A stretch of DNA of 64,000 nt, taken from Pelagihabitans sp965238025. Its GTDB lineage: Bacteria > Bacteroidota > Bacteroidia > Flavobacteriales > Flavobacteriaceae. The notes under the pieces were generated by a model that was not told the DNA's origin, made no database searches, and saw only the letters and a list, made by a program, of their open reading frames with translations. The translations under genes were made by a program, and so were the position numbers. This document shows positions 37,989-46,433 of this stretch, piece after piece. The stretch is taken from NCBI GenBank assembly GCA_965238025.1, contig OZ250162.1, forward strand, positions 62,001 through 126,000, written 5' to 3'. Position 1 is the stretch's first letter, and each line of letters opens with the position of its first letter.

Positions 37989-39176
37989 TTAGTCTAAAAT
38001 CTTGGTGACCTGACCAGCTCCTACAGTTCTACCACCTTCACGGATAGCAAAACGAAGTCCTTCACTTAATGCGATAGGTGAAAGCAATTCAACAGTAATT
38101 GTAAGGTTATCACCAGGCATTACCATTTCAACTCCACTTGGCAAGTTGATCGTTCCGGTTACATCGGTAGTTCTCACATAGAACTGTGGACGATAGTTGT
38201 TATGGAACGGGGTGTGACGACCACCTTCTTCTTTCTTAAGGATATATACCTCAGCTTCAAATTTAGCATGTGGTTTAACAGAACCTGGCTTACAGATTAC
38301 CATTCCTCTGCTAATTTGTGCTTTTTCAATACCTCTTAAAAGAATACCTACGTTATCACCAGCTTCTCCTCTATCCAAAATCTTACGGAACATTTCAACA
38401 CCTGTAATGGTAGAAGCCAATTTCTCAGCGCCCATACCAATGATATCAACAGCGTCTCCCGTGTTTGCAACACCAGTTTCAATACGACCTGTAGCAACTG
38501 TACCACGACCCGTAATGGTGAATACATCTTCAACAGGCATTAAGAAATCTTTATCGATATCTCTTTTTGGAAGCTCTATCCATTCATCAACGGCAGTCAT
38601 CAATTCCATAACGGTATCAACCCATTTTTGCTCTCCGTTCAAAGCACCAAGTGCCGAACCGGCAATAACGGGACCATTGTCACCATCATACTCGTAGAAA
38701 GAAAGTAATTCCCTTACTTCCATTTCAACCAATTCCAAAAGTTCCTCATCATCAACCATGTCAACCTTGTTCATAAAGACGACAATTCTAGGAATACCAA
38801 CCTGGCGTCCTAAAAGGATGTGCTCACGAGTCTGTGGCATAGGACCATCAGTAGCGGCAACAACAAGAATAGCACCATCCATTTGAGCTGCACCGGTAAC
38901 CATATTCTTCACATAATCGGCGTGACCAGGACAGTCAACGTGTGCGTAGTGACGATTTGCAGTTTGGTATTCAACATGTGATGTGTTGATTGTGATACCT
39001 CTTTCTTTTTCTTCAGGAGCGTTGTCGATAGAATCGAAATCTCTCTTTTCAGATAATCCTGCGTTAGCCAATACAGTTGTAATAGCAGCAGTTAAAGTTG
39101 TTTTACCGTGATCTACGTGTCCAATAGTACCAATATTTAAGTGCGGTTTGGAACGATCAAAAGTTTCCTTTGCCAT
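37989..39176 (-). CDS. tuf: Elongation factor Tu
   Basis: The 395-residue product has all EF-Tu GTPase motifs: GHVDHGKTTL (P-loop), RGITINTSHVEY (switch I), DCPGHADY (G3), NKVDMVDDEE (G4) and SALGAL (G5). The C-terminus is the usual AIREGGRTVGAGQVTKIL. It delivers aminoacyl-tRNA to the ribosome. It lies inside the tRNA cluster, between tRNA-Thr(GGU) and tRNA-Trp. Confidence 0.99.
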   Translation of the reverse strand: MAKETFDRSKPHLNIGTIGHVDHGKTTLTAAITTVLANAGLSEKRDFDSIDNAPEEKERGITINTSHVEYQTANRHYAHVDCPGHADYVKNMVTGAAQMDGAILVVAATDGPMPQTREHILLGRQVGIPRIVVFMNKVDMVDDEELLELVEMEVRELLSFYEYDGDNGPVIAGSALGALNGEQKWVDTVMELMTAVDEWIELPKRDIDKDFLMPVEDVFTITGRGTVATGRIETGVANTGDAVDIIGMGAEKLASTITGVEMFRKILDRGEAGDNVGILLRGIEKAQISRGMVICKPGSVKPHAKFEAEVYILKKEEGGRHTPFHNNYRPQFYVRTTDVTGTINLPSGVEMVMPGDNLTITVELLSPIALSEGLRFAIREGGRTVGAGQVTKILD

Positions 39177-39233
39177 GTTTAATGAATTTTAATCTTAGTT
39201 TATATTAGTGTGTACAATTAATGCCTTTTTTTG

Positions 39234-39305
39234 AGCCAACGACGAGATTTGAACTCGTGACCTCTTCCTTACCAAGGAAACGCTCTACCCCTGAGCTACG
39301 CCGGC
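39234..39305 (-). tRNA. tRNA-Thr (GGU)
   Basis: A 72-nt cloverleaf with anticodon GGU in loop UUGGUAA. The acceptor GCCGGCG pairs with CGUUGGC through two G-U pairs. It lies just upstream of tuf in the direction of transcription. Confidence 0.95.
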
Positions 39306-39343
39306 GTAAAGTGCTGAACCTTCTTTCCTCTGGGAAGAAAGAG

Positions 39344-39363
39344 ATTCCTGCCTTCGCAGGAAT
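39344..39363. repeat. REP-like palindrome in the tRNA cluster
   Basis: ATTCCTGC CTTC GCAGGAAT is a perfect 8-bp stem with a 4-nt loop, followed by GACA. It sits between tRNA-Thr(GGU) and tRNA-Gly and belongs to the ATTCCYG...CRGGAAT type seen again at 49335. Confidence 0.7.
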
Positions 39364-39383
39364 GACAACATCTGCCATTTTTG

Positions 39384-39456
39384 AGCGGGAGACCGGGTTC
39401 GAACCGGCGACATTCAGCTTGGAAGGCTGACGCTCTACCAACTGAGCTACTCCCGC
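39384..39456 (-). tRNA. tRNA-Gly (UCC)
   Basis: A 73-nt cloverleaf with anticodon UCC in the loop CUUCCAA. The acceptor GCGGGAG pairs with CUCCCGC perfectly. Confidence 0.96.
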
Positions 39457-39500
39457 AATTCAATTTTGAATTCGAAATTTCGAATTCAAAATCTAAAAAC

Positions 39501-39541
39501 GTGGGGAGAGCAGTCCCGAAACTTCGGGAGAACCTGCGAAG
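39501..39541 (-). pseudogene. Remnant of the tRNA-Tyr 3' end interrupted by a palindrome
   Basis: Bases 39501-39513 and 39530-39541 repeat the acceptor/T-arm end of the intact tRNA-Tyr at 39589-39619 (GTGGGGAGAGCAG and GAACCTGCGAAG on the plus strand). Where the intact gene has only GATTC, the copy has a 16-bp palindrome, TCCCGAAACTTCGGGA. The 5' part of the tRNA is absent, so it cannot be functional. Confidence 0.75.
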
Positions 39542-39589
39542 ATTCTCAAACCGAATATCGTCTGAACCCACCACACTTTTTTTAAAATG

Positions 39590-39671
<82 letters not shown>

Positions 39672-39772
39672 AATTTTTTAATTCAATATTATAATGAACT
39701 TTGGTCCCAGATTCCCTAACAAAATGTTCCTTCCGAAACTCAATTAATAAGGATTTTCCTTTGCCTTTTTTG

Positions 39773-39846
39773 AGCCGATGGAGGGACTCGAACCCACGAC
39801 CTGCTGATTACAAATCAGCTGCTCTAGCCAGCTGAGCTACATCGGC
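39773..39846 (-). tRNA. tRNA-Thr (UGU)
   Basis: A 74-nt cloverleaf with anticodon UGU in loop UUUGUAA. The acceptor GCCGAUG pairs with CAUCGGC perfectly. It is the first gene of the tRNA-tuf transcript. Confidence 0.96.
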
Positions 39847-39865
39847 ATTTTCACCTTTTTACGCA

Positions 39866-39893
39866 TAAAAAAGTCCGCTATTTCTAACGGACT
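39866..39893 (-). terminator. Intrinsic terminator after hpf
   Basis: AGTCCG (39872-39877) pairs with CGGACT (39888-39893). On the minus strand the hairpin is followed by a U-run of six. It also lies directly at the predicted start of the tRNA-tuf transcript. Confidence 0.75.
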
Positions 39894-39894
39894 G

Positions 39895-39923
39895 CAAATG
39901 TAGATATTTATTTGTTTAATCAA
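39895..39923 (-). promoter_or_regulatory. Promoter of the tRNA-tuf-secE-nusG-rpl transcript
   Basis: On the minus strand TTG (39923-39921) is followed after 18 nt by TACATTTG (39902-39895), which fits the Bacteroidota consensus. It lies between the hpf stop and tRNA-Thr(UGU). Confidence 0.55.
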
Positions 39924-39945
39924 AATAATTTATGGGAAATTTTTA

Positions 39946-40248
39946 TCATGTCTGAAGTCTCAGTTTTTCTTTCCTTTTAATAAGCTTTCGCTCTAAGGAA
40001 TTGCAGGCCGAATCTATGGCCTCCTCAAACGATTTGCATTGCTTCTTTACAATAAATTTATCCCTAGGGACATTCACTTTAATCTCAACTATTTTATTTT
40101 CTTTACCGCTCATTTTTTGAACTTTTAAAAACACATCGGAACTTATTACTTTATCATAATAGAGTTCTAGCTTATTTACTCTGTTTTGAAGAAAATCAAT
40201 CAATTCTCCGTCTGCGTTAAAATTTACGGACTGGGTGTTTACTTTCAT
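39946..40248 (-). CDS. hpf: Short ribosome hibernation-promoting factor (HPF/RaiA family)
   Basis: A 100-residue protein that starts MKVNTQSVNFNADGELIDFLQ and matches the S30AE/HPF fold (DVFLKVQ, FIVKKQCKSFEEAIDSACNSLERKLIKRK). It lacks the C-terminal dimerisation domain of long HPF, so it is the short form. It lies 39 bp after the xerC-like gene and ends in a good terminator. Confidence 0.93.
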   Translation of the reverse strand: MKVNTQSVNFNADGELIDFLQNRVNKLELYYDKVISSDVFLKVQKMSGKENKIVEIKVNVPRDKFIVKKQCKSFEEAIDSACNSLERKLIKRKEKLRLQT

Positions 40249-40287
40249 AGTTGTTTTCCATTAGGTTAGATGTACGCTGTTTAAGTA

Positions 40288-41178
40288 TCATTCGTTACTC
40301 CTTGGATGGGAGGCTGAATGTACTTTTTTCAATTCGGCGATGCTATTATGGGTATATACCTGGGTCGATGCCAAGCTTGAATGCCCTAATAGTTCTTTAA
40401 CCGAATTTAAATCTGCTCCTTGATTGAGCAAATGGGTCGCAAATGTGTGCCGCAGAATATGAGGGCTCTTTTTAAGCTTAGACGACACCTTACTAAGATA
40501 CTTATTTATGATTCTATAGACAAGGGTTTCGTATACTTTATGACCCGATTTCAGCAAAAAAACATGTTGTTCGTCGTGTATCTCGACAAGTTGGGCGCGT
40601 TCCTGGTAATACGACTTGATGAGTTCGACCGAAGCGGGCAATAAAGGTATTATACGTTCTTTATTACGCTTTCCCAGAACTCGTATGGTCTTGGAATGAA
40701 GGTCGATTGCCTGGATATTTAGGTTGATGAGCTCTGCACGTCGCATTCCGGTTGCATAAAGAAGTTCCACTATTAGCTTATCACGCACACCTTCAAAACC
40801 TGGGTCAAAGCGAATTTGAGAAAGGAGGTTTTCCATCTCTTGCTCAGAAAAGGGGATTTCAATTTTTTTTGATGTCTTTAAGGCCTTGTGTTTTGCCAAA
40901 GGGTTCACCTTAATCTCACCAATACGAAGTAAAAATTTATAATACGCTTTTAAAGAGGCAATTTTCCGATTAATTGAGCGGTTACTTATACCTTTTTCAA
41001 CAAGGTCAACAATCCAACTTCTAATTAGGCCATAGTCAATGGTATTGATAGAACTAGTCTGGAATTCCGAAATACAAAATACAGTAAACGTCTCAATGTC
41101 TCTTTTATAGGCAAGTACCGTATGATCGGAATAATTCTTCTCTAGGGAGAGATAGGAAAGAAAAGATTCTAGGGCCAT
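40288..41178 (-). CDS. Tyrosine recombinase XerC/XerD
   Basis: The 296-residue product has the SAM-like N-terminal domain (about 1-85) and the catalytic domain with all required residues: Arg in ATGMRRAEL, Lys in LGKRNKERIIPL, His-x-x-Arg in HILRHTFATHL, His in ELLGHSSLASTQ and Tyr in VYTH. The length equals that of XerC/XerD, so I infer chromosome dimer resolution rather than a phage integrase. The assignment between XerC and XerD is not certain. Confidence 0.93.
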   Translation of the reverse strand: MALESFLSYLSLEKNYSDHTVLAYKRDIETFTVFCISEFQTSSINTIDYGLIRSWIVDLVEKGISNRSINRKIASLKAYYKFLLRIGEIKVNPLAKHKALKTSKKIEIPFSEQEMENLLSQIRFDPGFEGVRDKLIVELLYATGMRRAELINLNIQAIDLHSKTIRVLGKRNKERIIPLLPASVELIKSYYQERAQLVEIHDEQHVFLLKSGHKVYETLVYRIINKYLSKVSSKLKKSPHILRHTFATHLLNQGADLNSVKELLGHSSLASTQVYTHNSIAELKKVHSASHPRSNE

Positions 41179-41182
41179 ATGA

Positions 41183-41190
41183 CAAAGTTA
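41183..41190 (-). promoter_or_regulatory. Possible -7 element for the xerC-hpf operon
   Basis: The minus strand reads TAACTTTG, a match to TAnnTTTG that ends 4 bp before the ATG. Transcription would start about at the start codon, giving a leaderless mRNA. I did not find a good -33 TTG. Confidence 0.35.
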
Positions 41191-41282
41191 CTAAAGATTC
41201 AATTGTAACGCCCTTGGCTAAAATGCGCCTTAACTTCCATGACAAAGATTCGGGCCTTAATCTTATGCAAAGTAAATTGCAT

Positions 41283-41322
41283 AAAAAATCCCCTTTACCA
41301 GGTCTGGTTAAGGGGATTTTTT
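41283..41322 (-). terminator. Strong intrinsic terminator after rpsU
   Basis: AAAATCCCCTTTACCAG pairs with CTGGTTAAGGGGATTTT around a 2-nt loop. The A-run and U-run flank both sides, so it can act in both directions. It ends the rpsU transcript. Confidence 0.9.
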
Positions 41323-41340
41323 ATTGTTCCGAGAAAAAAA

Positions 41341-41535
41341 TTAGATTTCTTCTCTATCTCTTAAGCCTTGAATGTACTGCGCTTTCTGTATTTGCGCTCT
41401 GCGCTCTACGGAAGGTTTTGTAAATGCTTGTCGCTTACGCAACGATCGCATTGTACCTGTTTTATCGAACTTTCGCTTGAAGCGTTTTAAAGCTCTATCT
41501 ATATTTTCTCCTTCTTTAATTGGTATTATCAACAT
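41341..41535 (-). CDS. rpsU: Ribosomal protein bS21
   Basis: The 64-residue product matches bS21 (MLIIPIKEGENIDRALKRFKRKF, MRSLRKRQAFTKPSVERRAQ). In Bacteroidota, bS21 with bS18 and bS6 hides the anti-Shine-Dalgarno of 16S rRNA. Unlike its neighbours, this gene has a strong Shine-Dalgarno (41542-41550 on the minus strand), which fits autoregulation. It is monocistronic, with its own promoter and terminator. Confidence 0.98.
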   Translation of the reverse strand: MLIIPIKEGENIDRALKRFKRKFDKTGTMRSLRKRQAFTKPSVERRAQIQKAQYIQGLRDREEI

Positions 41536-41541
41536 GGGCTA

Positions 41542-41550
41542 CAACCTCCT
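41542..41550 (-). promoter_or_regulatory. Strong Shine-Dalgarno of rpsU
   Basis: The minus strand reads AAAGGAGGTTG ahead of the ATG, with GGAGG 9 nt before the start codon. Nearly all other genes in the window, including rpoB, rplL and tuf, lack such a site. Confidence 0.85.
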
Positions 41551-41570
41551 TTCTTTAGTGATTAGGGCTG

Positions 41571-41600
41571 CAAAGATAACAACTTATTTTCAATGACCAA
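41571..41600 (-). promoter_or_regulatory. rpsU promoter
   Basis: TTG (41600-41598) and TATCTTTG (41578-41571) on the minus strand are 19 nt apart. This fits the Bacteroidota consensus and gives a leader of about 30 nt containing the Shine-Dalgarno. Confidence 0.55.
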
Positions 41601-41635
41601 TTTATTTAGAAGAATAAAATCCTCTCACAAAAAAT

Positions 41636-42796
41636 TTACTTGGTAGCCGGCTTGTATTCTTTCTTATCGATTACGATTTTCGCAATGATTTCGCGCAATA
41701 TCTCGGAGGTGCCACCCCCTATTGGGCCAAGCCTGCTATCGCGTAATAAACGCGCCATTGGGTAATCTTCTATATAGCCATACCCCCCTAAAAACTGAAG
41801 ACATGAATAAGCCACATCGTCGGCCATTTTGGTCGATTTCAATTTAGCTATTGTCGCCTCTTTCACAACATATTCACCTTTGTCTAACTTATAGGCAACC
41901 GAATAATTGTATTCCCTACACATCTCCATATCCGCATATAGTTCTGCGATGGCATGACGCAATGCCTGATATTGATTGATAGGCTTACCGAATGTTTCCC
42001 GTTCGGACATGTATTGCATGGTATATTCCAGTGCATATTCAGATCTCGCGTGCGCATTGATTCCCATAATCAAGCGTTCTAAAGCAAAATGTTGCATAAT
42101 ATAAGGAAAGCCTTTACCCTCTTCTCCCATTAAATTTGATGCCGGAATGGTAACATTGTCAAAAGCGATTTCCGCAGTATCCGACGCCCGCCAACCAAGC
42201 TTGTTCAACTTGCTGGTAGAAACACCTTTGCTAGCACTGTCAACAACAAACATACTAATGCCTTTATTCCCCGCTGCAGGATCTGTCTTGGCGGCTACGA
42301 CCATATAATCAGCATACACACCATTGGTAATAAAGGTTTTTGAACCGTTAATCACATAGGAATCGCCTTTTTTTACTGCGGTAGTGCGCATACCCGCAAC
42401 ATCGCTACCTCCAAAGGGTTCTGTTACACAAAGGCAGCCTATTTTTTTACCATCTACACTTGGTCTTAAGTACTGTTCTTTAATGTCAGGTCCTGCCTCT
42501 TTGTTTAAATGGGTCATTGCCAAGTATGCATGTGCCCAGATTGCAGCGGCGAATCCGCCTGAGTTAATCTTCTGGAGTTCCTCTAAAAGTATAACGGTAT
42601 AAAAAAGATCAAGACCTAAACCTCCATCTTCCTCAGGTGTGGCCAAACCAAAATAGCCCATCTCCCCGAACTTTTCCCAGATAAAACGCTCAATGGTACC
42701 CGTCTCTTCCCATTTTTCAATATGAGGAACTACTTCTTTCTTTAAAAAGTCTTTTAGACTGGCCCTAAATAGTTGATGTTCTTCAGTGAAGTACAT
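41636..42796 (-). CDS. Acyl-CoA dehydrogenase, long-chain (LCAD) type
   Basis: The ATG at 42796 starts MYFTEEHQLFRASLKDFLKKE as in flavobacterial homologs; a start at 42805 would add three residues. Signatures are CVTEPFGGSDVAGMRTTA (FAD and substrate), INGSKTFITNG and the C-terminal GGYGYIEDYPMARLLRD. At the place where medium-chain enzymes have the catalytic Glu (YEGT) it reads IGGGTSEI. A Glu is present in the helix ERLIMGINAHARSEYALEY, where LCAD and isovaleryl-CoA dehydrogenase carry their base. I infer the LCAD type, oxidising long or branched acyl-CoA. It is 16 bp after the helix-hairpin-helix gene. Confidence 0.93.
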   Translation of the reverse strand: MYFTEEHQLFRASLKDFLKKEVVPHIEKWEETGTIERFIWEKFGEMGYFGLATPEEDGGLGLDLFYTVILLEELQKINSGGFAAAIWAHAYLAMTHLNKEAGPDIKEQYLRPSVDGKKIGCLCVTEPFGGSDVAGMRTTAVKKGDSYVINGSKTFITNGVYADYMVVAAKTDPAAGNKGISMFVVDSASKGVSTSKLNKLGWRASDTAEIAFDNVTIPASNLMGEEGKGFPYIMQHFALERLIMGINAHARSEYALEYTMQYMSERETFGKPINQYQALRHAIAELYADMEMCREYNYSVAYKLDKGEYVVKEATIAKLKSTKMADDVAYSCLQFLGGYGYIEDYPMARLLRDSRLGPIGGGTSEILREIIAKIVIDKKEYKPATK

Positions 42797-42812
42797 GCTT
42801 CGCATAGCAGTA

Positions 42813-43709
42813 TTAATTTAGCGACAAATATAAAGTTATTCTATCAATTCTTTCAACCGGAAAACCTTCAATATTTATTAATTCGTCAAAGGAATCAATA
42901 GTTCCGTTGTCATTCCTGTAATCCACTATACCTTTTGCAACATTTTTTTGCAGATATATCAATTTTTGAAGTCCTTCTGCGGTAGCTGAATTTATATTGA
43001 TTTTTTCAATTATAGGTCTTTTAAGCACTTTAAAACGTTTTAAGGTCTTCGCTACTACCTGAGGTTCAAGACCATACACATCATACAATTGTTCCTCCAC
43101 TAAAAAACCACCCAACCGGTCACGAAATTTTATGATTCTTGCCGATAGTTTTTCGCCAATACCGCTAATTGATCTTAGATCCTCAGCCGTGGCGGAATTT
43201 ATGTCAGAGACTGCCACTAATCCCTTCGAAGGAGGAGAACTTTTGTGTCCTACTTTAGACCGTTTATTGCTTACCGAATACTGATTACTCTCTTTCTTGG
43301 TCCATTCTGGAAATTTAAAATAGGGGGAAATGGCCGTTAACAATGAATCTGAAATTTGGGTGACTTTTTGGAATTCCTTAGGGGAGTTTGCAAACTTATC
43401 CTGTTTTCTGAAGGTATGAAGCCTATCAATTTCATCTGTCGACATACCTAAGGCGTATCCTTTATAATCTGTTATAAAGTTAGGATTAAAGGGATACAGT
43501 TTAATGGTATCCCCTTCCTGTGATTTTGCCTTTAAAGCAGCTATCTGGGCCTGGGTTTCCGTATCAATGTTCAATAATTCTCTTTTATCAACTGAATAAG
43601 AGCTAAAGATGAAATACCCAACTTGAAACAGAACTATAAACAACAACAAAAAGAAAATCCCACTTCGTTCTTGTTTGCTGAACTTGAAGTGGGATTTGAA
43701 TTTTCTCAA
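42813..43709 (-). CDS. Helix-hairpin-helix (ComEA-like) membrane-anchored protein
   Basis: The 298-residue product has a basic start, one membrane segment (about 16-36) and then C-terminal helix-hairpin-helix repeats: INSATAEDLRSISGIGEKLSARIIKFRD and later INSATAEGLQKL...IVDYR, of which NSATAEDL and GIGEKLS are the core. ComEA-type proteins bind double-stranded DNA. Its role here, in DNA uptake or repair, is not known. It lies between the symporter gene (7-bp gap) and the acyl-CoA dehydrogenase gene. Confidence 0.87.
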   Translation of the reverse strand: MRKFKSHFKFSKQERSGIFFLLLFIVLFQVGYFIFSSYSVDKRELLNIDTETQAQIAALKAKSQEGDTIKLYPFNPNFITDYKGYALGMSTDEIDRLHTFRKQDKFANSPKEFQKVTQISDSLLTAISPYFKFPEWTKKESNQYSVSNKRSKVGHKSSPPSKGLVAVSDINSATAEDLRSISGIGEKLSARIIKFRDRLGGFLVEEQLYDVYGLEPQVVAKTLKRFKVLKRPIIEKININSATAEGLQKLIYLQKNVAKGIVDYRNDNGTIDSFDELINIEGFPVERIDRITLYLSLN

Positions 43710-43716
43710 GAGAACT

Positions 43717-45336
43717 CTATTTTGAGTATACGGTCTTAATGGCAGCTAGATATCTTTTTAATTGGTGCTTAACTTCGGGGAACAGGAAGTACAATCCTAT
43801 CATGTTTGGGAAGACCATTGCAAAAATCATGGCATCTGAAAACGCCCATATAGAATCCATACTAGCAGCAGCTCCGATAATTACAAATACGCAGAAAAGG
43901 AACTTGTATGTTAAATCTGTTTTTTTACCGCGTCCAAATAGGTATTTCCAAGACTGAAGACCATAGTAGGACCACGAAATCATGGTCGAAACTGCAAATA
44001 GAACAACTGCTATGGTCAAGAACACGTTAGAATAAGGAATATACTCTGCAAAAGCCCTGGAGGTAATTCCCGCACCCTCGTAAGGCATGCCGTCTATCAT
44101 TACCGCACCTGTACCATCTCCCCCATACTCGAAAACACCACCGAAATTGAAAATTATTATCACCAAGGCCGTCATGGTACATATTACCACAGTATCAATA
44201 AAGGGTTCTAATAGTGCCACCAGACCTTCTGAAGCAGAATATTTGGTTCTTACAGCAGAGTGCGCAATGGATGCAGATCCTGCTCCGGCCTCATTTGAGA
44301 AGGCTGCCCGACGGAAACCTACCAAAAGCACCCCGATAACACCACCTACTCCAATAGCCGTTGGGTTGAACGCTTCGGTAACTATCAATGAAATTGCATC
44401 ATCAACCAAACTAAAGTTTCCAAAAATTATATAGAGGCAAGCCAAGATGTAGAGCACGGCCATAAAAGGAACCACTTTCTCGGTTACAGAAGCTATTCTT
44501 TTAATACCTCCAATAATGATAACACCCACCAAAATTGCCAACACCAAACCTATTATAGCTCCTGCACTAGTACTTTCCCAGCCCATTAATTCCTTTACAA
44601 CAATGGTTGCCTGATTTGACTGGGCAGCATTACCACCCCCAAACGAACCACCGATGCAAAAAACAGCAAAAAAGGCAGCCGCTATTTTCCCAAGGGTTGT
44701 AAATCCTCTTTTCTTTAAACCTTTACTTATATAATACATTGGTCCGCCATAAACGGTCCCATCCTCATCCACATCCCGGTATTGTACCCCAAGGGTACAT
44801 TCAACAAACTTGGTCGACATACCAAGCAATCCGCAAATAATCATCCAAAAGGTTGCTCCTGGTCCTCCCAGGGCTATTGCCAGGGCGACACCTGCAATGT
44901 TTCCATTACCGACAGTACCTGAAACGGCCGTCGCCAGCGCCTGAAAATGGCTTACTTCCCCTTCTTCGCTCTCGTCCCTAATTGTATCTGGAATATCACC
45001 ATCAATTGCCATGTCAGTCTTTTCCAGACCGTGTCCCTCCGGAGATTCAACATCATCATACTTGCCCCGAACCACGTTAATTGCTTTCCAAAAATACCTG
45101 ATATTAGGAAAGCCAAAATAAAGAGTAAAAAACAAGGCGCTACCTACCAATAATATAAGTACGAAAGGGGTATCAAAAACCTCGAAAAAAATAACCGTAT
45201 TAAAAAAATCGCTAACGGGAGCAAAAGCTTGATCTATTTTTTGATCTAACCCCACTTCTTCAACAGTCATCTCTTGGGCGAACGTCAAAAATGGTAAAAA
45301 CAGGGTAAAAATTGCAAGAAGTTTATGCTTCATCAT
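43717..45336 (-). CDS. Alanine:cation symporter family protein (AGCS)
   Basis: The 539-residue product carries an N-terminal signal-like segment, then about 10-11 membrane segments. Family motifs are AVSGTVGNGNIAGVALAIALGGPGATFW and FSNEAGAGSASIAHS, the Na+/alanine (AlsT/YaaJ) pattern. It takes up alanine or glycine together with Na+. It may be in one operon with the two genes after it (7-bp gaps), though their functions do not obviously connect. Confidence 0.93.
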   Translation of the reverse strand: MMKHKLLAIFTLFLPFLTFAQEMTVEEVGLDQKIDQAFAPVSDFFNTVIFFEVFDTPFVLILLVGSALFFTLYFGFPNIRYFWKAINVVRGKYDDVESPEGHGLEKTDMAIDGDIPDTIRDESEEGEVSHFQALATAVSGTVGNGNIAGVALAIALGGPGATFWMIICGLLGMSTKFVECTLGVQYRDVDEDGTVYGGPMYYISKGLKKRGFTTLGKIAAAFFAVFCIGGSFGGGNAAQSNQATIVVKELMGWESTSAGAIIGLVLAILVGVIIIGGIKRIASVTEKVVPFMAVLYILACLYIIFGNFSLVDDAISLIVTEAFNPTAIGVGGVIGVLLVGFRRAAFSNEAGAGSASIAHSAVRTKYSASEGLVALLEPFIDTVVICTMTALVIIIFNFGGVFEYGGDGTGAVMIDGMPYEGAGITSRAFAEYIPYSNVFLTIAVVLFAVSTMISWSYYGLQSWKYLFGRGKKTDLTYKFLFCVFVIIGAAASMDSIWAFSDAMIFAMVFPNMIGLYFLFPEVKHQLKRYLAAIKTVYSK

Positions 45337-45423
45337 GTTAGTTTTGATTTTGGGTTCGGGTTTGTTAGTCCGACAATATCCTAAAAATTAGTAATACAAT
45401 CAAATTAATGTTTCAGATTAACT

Positions 45424-46431
45424 TTAGGCTAAATGAAACATTTCATTCAATTTTCGAATCTGTTCGGGCCTTCCCAATACAATCACCTTGCTTTTAGGTT
45501 GCATTTGTAAATCGGCCTCAGGATTGATAATATACTCCCCATCGGGAGCAATATAGCCTATTATGGTACAGCCTGTCTTTCTTCTCAAATCAAGATCCCG
45601 GAGCGAATTGCCTTCTACATGACCATCAAAGTCCTCGATGGCCACTTCCTCGAGATTGGTCGTATGCTCACCTTCCACAGACAGTTTGTCCATAAAGGTT
45701 ATCAAGTCGGGCATTACAACCAATGAGGCCATATGGTCACCTCCAATCTTATCAGGCATAATCACCTTATTCGCCCCGGCCAATTCAAGCTTCTTTTGGG
45801 AGGTAACCTGTGATGCTCTGCTGATTATAAAAAGTTTCTTGTTCAATTGTCTTGCAGAAAGAACCACAAAAAGATTTGCAGCATCATCAGGTAAGGTCGC
45901 AATCAAATATTGTGCATCTACAATACCAGCTTCTTTTAGCACCTCATCGTCATTAGCATCGCCCTCAACGAAAAGCACCTCTGCTTCATGGCGTTCTATT
46001 ATTTCCTTATTGCGTTCAATAACTACAAAAGGTTTTTTGTATGCCTTTAAACGCTCAACAGCCTGCATTCCGTTTCTTCCAAAGCCGCATACGATAACAT
46101 GATCTGACAAGTTTTTGATTTTATTTTTCACTCTTTTATTTTTTAATAATTGCAAGGAGTTCCGGCCTAGAATGTACTCTGATATCACCGAAATGGCAAA
46201 ACCCAATATAAAGACACTCAATAGAATTAAAAATACGGTAAAAATCTGCGCGTCAGTATCTAAGGGTCGGACTTCCTTGAAGCCTACCGTAGCCATAGTA
46301 ATCACCGTCATGTACAGTGCCTCGACCCAAGTATATCCCGCGACGATTTTATAACCTATTACGCCAAACAACATAACCCCAAGGAGCAATGCAAATGCCA
46401 AGTAGATTTTAGAACGGGAAAGTTTTACCAT
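45424..46431 (-). CDS. Potassium channel with RCK (TrkA-N/TrkA-C) domains
   Basis: The 335-residue product has two membrane segments (about 8-28 and 64-88) flanking a pore loop with TMATVGFKEV in the place of the usual TVGYGD filter. A TrkA-N/RCK domain follows (about 112-230) with the Rossmann motif VIVCGFGRNGMQAVE, and a TrkA-C domain at 255-335. I infer a K+ channel gated by a nucleotide or Ca2+. The missing Tyr-Gly-Asp is a real difference, but TVGF variants occur in related channels. It is 2 bp downstream of the PspC gene. Confidence 0.9.
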   Translation of the reverse strand: MVKLSRSKIYLAFALLLGVMLFGVIGYKIVAGYTWVEALYMTVITMATVGFKEVRPLDTDAQIFTVFLILLSVFILGFAISVISEYILGRNSLQLLKNKRVKNKIKNLSDHVIVCGFGRNGMQAVERLKAYKKPFVVIERNKEIIERHEAEVLFVEGDANDDEVLKEAGIVDAQYLIATLPDDAANLFVVLSARQLNKKLFIISRASQVTSQKKLELAGANKVIMPDKIGGDHMASLVVMPDLITFMDKLSVEGEHTTNLEEVAIEDFDGHVEGNSLRDLDLRRKTGCTIIGYIAPDGEYIINPEADLQMQPKSKVIVLGRPEQIRKLNEMFHLA

Positions 46432-46433
46432 AG

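Noticed and set aside
40288..41178. Phage or island integrase at the tRNA cluster
   Set aside because: The length and sequence fit host XerC/XerD; no att-like direct repeat or cargo genes lie between it and the tRNAs.
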